Assembly (NCBI RefSeq): GCF_000316665.1
Contig: NC_019678.1
Span: forward strand, 1,798,001 to 1,862,000
DNA length: 64,000 bases
Reading direction: 5' to 3'
Source of the DNA: Rivularia sp. PCC 7116
Lineage (GTDB): Bacteria > Cyanobacteriota > Cyanobacteriia > Cyanobacteriales > Nostocaceae
Shown here: piece by piece, positions 62,713 to 64,000 of the stretch
How positions within the stretch are numbered: the stretch's first letter is position 1
Layout of the letters: the number at the start of each line of letters is the position of its first letter
Made by a program: the position numbers and the translations under genes
Notes under the pieces: generated by a model
The model's input: the letters and a program-made list of their open reading frames with translations, nothing else
Database searches by the model: none
What the model was told of the DNA's origin: nothing

Positions 62713-62958
62713 TTTTTCACTCCTCATCCAATTACTAACCACAAAAATTGTTCGTTTATCGCGTTTCTTTATTCCTGATTTCACTTCAGTAATTAAACTT
62801 ATCAATATAGTGTAATATTCAAATAATGAGAGTCTAATTACTTGTTGAAATTAATGGAGAAACCATTACTAGTTTTAACTGTTAAAAGTGAAAAATCTCA
62901 AGATAAATGAGTCACAAATGATGATTTGTAGCGATTAATAAAAAATTAACTTTGAGTG

Positions 62959-64000
62959 ATGCAAATAGTTAGTTTAATTTCTAAGAAAAATTATCGAATA
63001 ATTCCTGTTTTATTGGGTTTGTGGCTAATTTTTGATTTAGTTTCCCATCTAGGAGCGGAATTACTTTGGTTCGAGAAAGTTGGGTATTTATCTGAGTTTA
63101 TATTGCGCTTAGCGACGCAGTTAGGATTGTGGGCGATCGCCTTTTTCACGAGTGCGTGTTTTTTGCTGGGTAATTTAACTATAGCTAAGAAGTTTCAGCA
63201 TCCGAAATTAGGATATCCAAATCAAGAAAAAAGTAAGCAAGAAAAACGAAATTTTTTCCCTTCTCCAACCTTTCTCAAAGAACCTATTTCTCCTGCATAC
63301 CGTTATGGATTTAAGTTACGGTGGCTTTTACCAACAGTTTTTGGATTAAGTCTTTTAATCGGGACAATAGTAGTTTTTTACAGCCAGAAAGCTTTAAATG
63401 TTTGGTATCCCGAAATTGTATTACCCGGAAAGCTGCTCAAATTTCCAGTTTGGTTGCAGTTAATATGGAATATTTTGCAGATACAGCAACCAGTAATATC
63501 TTTACTGCAATTAACTCTACTAATCTTTTTAACTGCTGCAATTTTTATCAATTACGAATTTTGGTTAACAGCGTTTTCGGTAATTGTAAGTTTACTTCTA
63601 GGTTTTTTAATTTCAGCACGATGGATAAATGTCTTACAATATTTTGGCGATACTAGCTTCAATATCAAAGAACCTTTATTTAATCGCGATATTAGTTTTT
63701 ACGTATTTTCTTTACCAATTTGGGAATTACTGCTGTTTTGGTTCTTAGGGTTATTTTTACTAGGTATGGCTGCGGTAGCGTTAATTTATTTACGTTCTGC
63801 GAATAGCTTGAGTGAAGGAAAATTCCCCGGTTTTACCGTACAGCAACGACTTCATCTTGATGCTTTGGGTTGCTTGACAATGTTAGCTATAGCCTTGCGC
63901 TATTGGCTTTTACGGTATCAACTTTTATATTCTGTGTTAGGGGTAAATTATGGTGCTAGCTATACAGATGTACAGGTATTGCTACCTATTTACACGGGCT
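62959..64000 (+). CDS. UPF0182 family membrane protein (3' end outside window)
   Basis: Starts at the ATG at 62959 (MQIVSLISKKNYRIIPVLLG) and is open to the window edge, 347 codons. Six or more membrane helices are visible, with LGAELLWFEKVGYLSEF near the N-terminus and GDTSFNIKEPLFNRDISFYV, YVFSLPIWELLLFW and VNYGASYTDVQVLLPIYTG later, all typical of the large COG1615/UPF0182 proteins (usually 900 or more residues). Function is unknown. The gene is AT-rich like its neighbours. Confidence 0.88.
   Translation, partial: MQIVSLISKKNYRIIPVLLGLWLIFDLVSHLGAELLWFEKVGYLSEFILRLATQLGLWAIAFFTSACFLLGNLTIAKKFQHPKLGYPNQEKSKQEKRNFFPSPTFLKEPISPAYRYGFKLRWLLPTVFGLSLLIGTIVVFYSQKALNVWYPEIVLPGKLLKFPVWLQLIWNILQIQQPVISLLQLTLLIFLTAAIFINYEFWLTAFSVIVSLLLGFLISARWINVLQYFGDTSFNIKEPLFNRDISFYVFSLPIWELLLFWFLGLFLLGMAAVALIYLRSANSLSEGKFPGFTVQQRLHLDALGCLTMLAIALRYWLLRYQLLYSVLGVNYGASYTDVQVLLPIYTG

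Overview
The window looks like chromosomal DNA of a filamentous cyanobacterium, probably Nostocales and perhaps Rivularia- or Calothrix-like; the genus is an inference. The evidence is AT-rich DNA, about eighteen HIP1 octamers (GCGATCGC), Vipp1 and menaquinone/phylloquinone genes (menD, menB), a cyanobacterial-type class II FBPase/SBPase, a PEP-CTERM protein, several small cyanobacteria-type proteins, and intergenic spacers full of short tandem heptamers (TTGGTAA, GGGCATG/GGGCATT, TTAGTTG, CACTGTT).

Layout. 1-3.2 kb: the end of a secreted protein, then an overlapping pair made of a DUF1611 P-loop protein and a dipeptide epimerase-like enolase-superfamily enzyme. 3.4-9.3 kb: a Nudix hydrolase and a nucleoside/pyrimidine salvage neighbourhood (nucleoside hydrolase, AtzH/HpxZ-like protein, cytosine deaminase, ribokinase). 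9.6-12.5 kb: a secreted protein and a patatin phospholipase with an unusual inserted module. 12.6-17.1 kb: a complete CUT1 sugar ABC transporter whose genes are separated by short tandem repeats. 17.9-19.2 kb: a PAS-GGDEF protein. 20.2-26.7 kb: folB and menD, then a symporter pair, a dead AraC-family regulator and a SET-domain protein, then menB. 28-32.5 kb: a DciA-like protein, and a same-strand run of a SPOR-like membrane protein, PspA, Vipp1 and thioredoxin. 33-43 kb: an aminotransferase, a PEP-CTERM protein, a CheY-like regulator, uvrC, a leaderless acidic protein and a type 2 argC. 43.2-46.3 kb: a hicB antitoxin broken by a 13-bp duplication, beside an intact-looking IS200/IS605 element (tnpA plus tnpB). 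46.4-64 kb: housekeeping genes (rsmG, an ABC ATPase, an OmpR-family regulator, grxD with bolA, an S8 protease, plsC, tadA, grxC, glpX, hemA, a PKHD hydroxylase), two related small acidic lipoproteins, and the start of a UPF0182 membrane protein that runs off the window.

Non-coding structure is rich: three MITE-like inverted-repeat elements (40157-40280, 50833-51016, 56953-57088), several strong hairpin terminators, and one hairpin in a divergent intergenic region that may end an unannotated small RNA.

I saw no CRISPR array, rRNA, tRNA or prophage. The best candidates for something undescribed are the patatin with a phage-structural-protein-like insert between its catalytic Ser and Asp, the bacterial SET/post-SET protein, and the zinc-finger-less TnpB whose predicted guide lies in a palindromic repeat.
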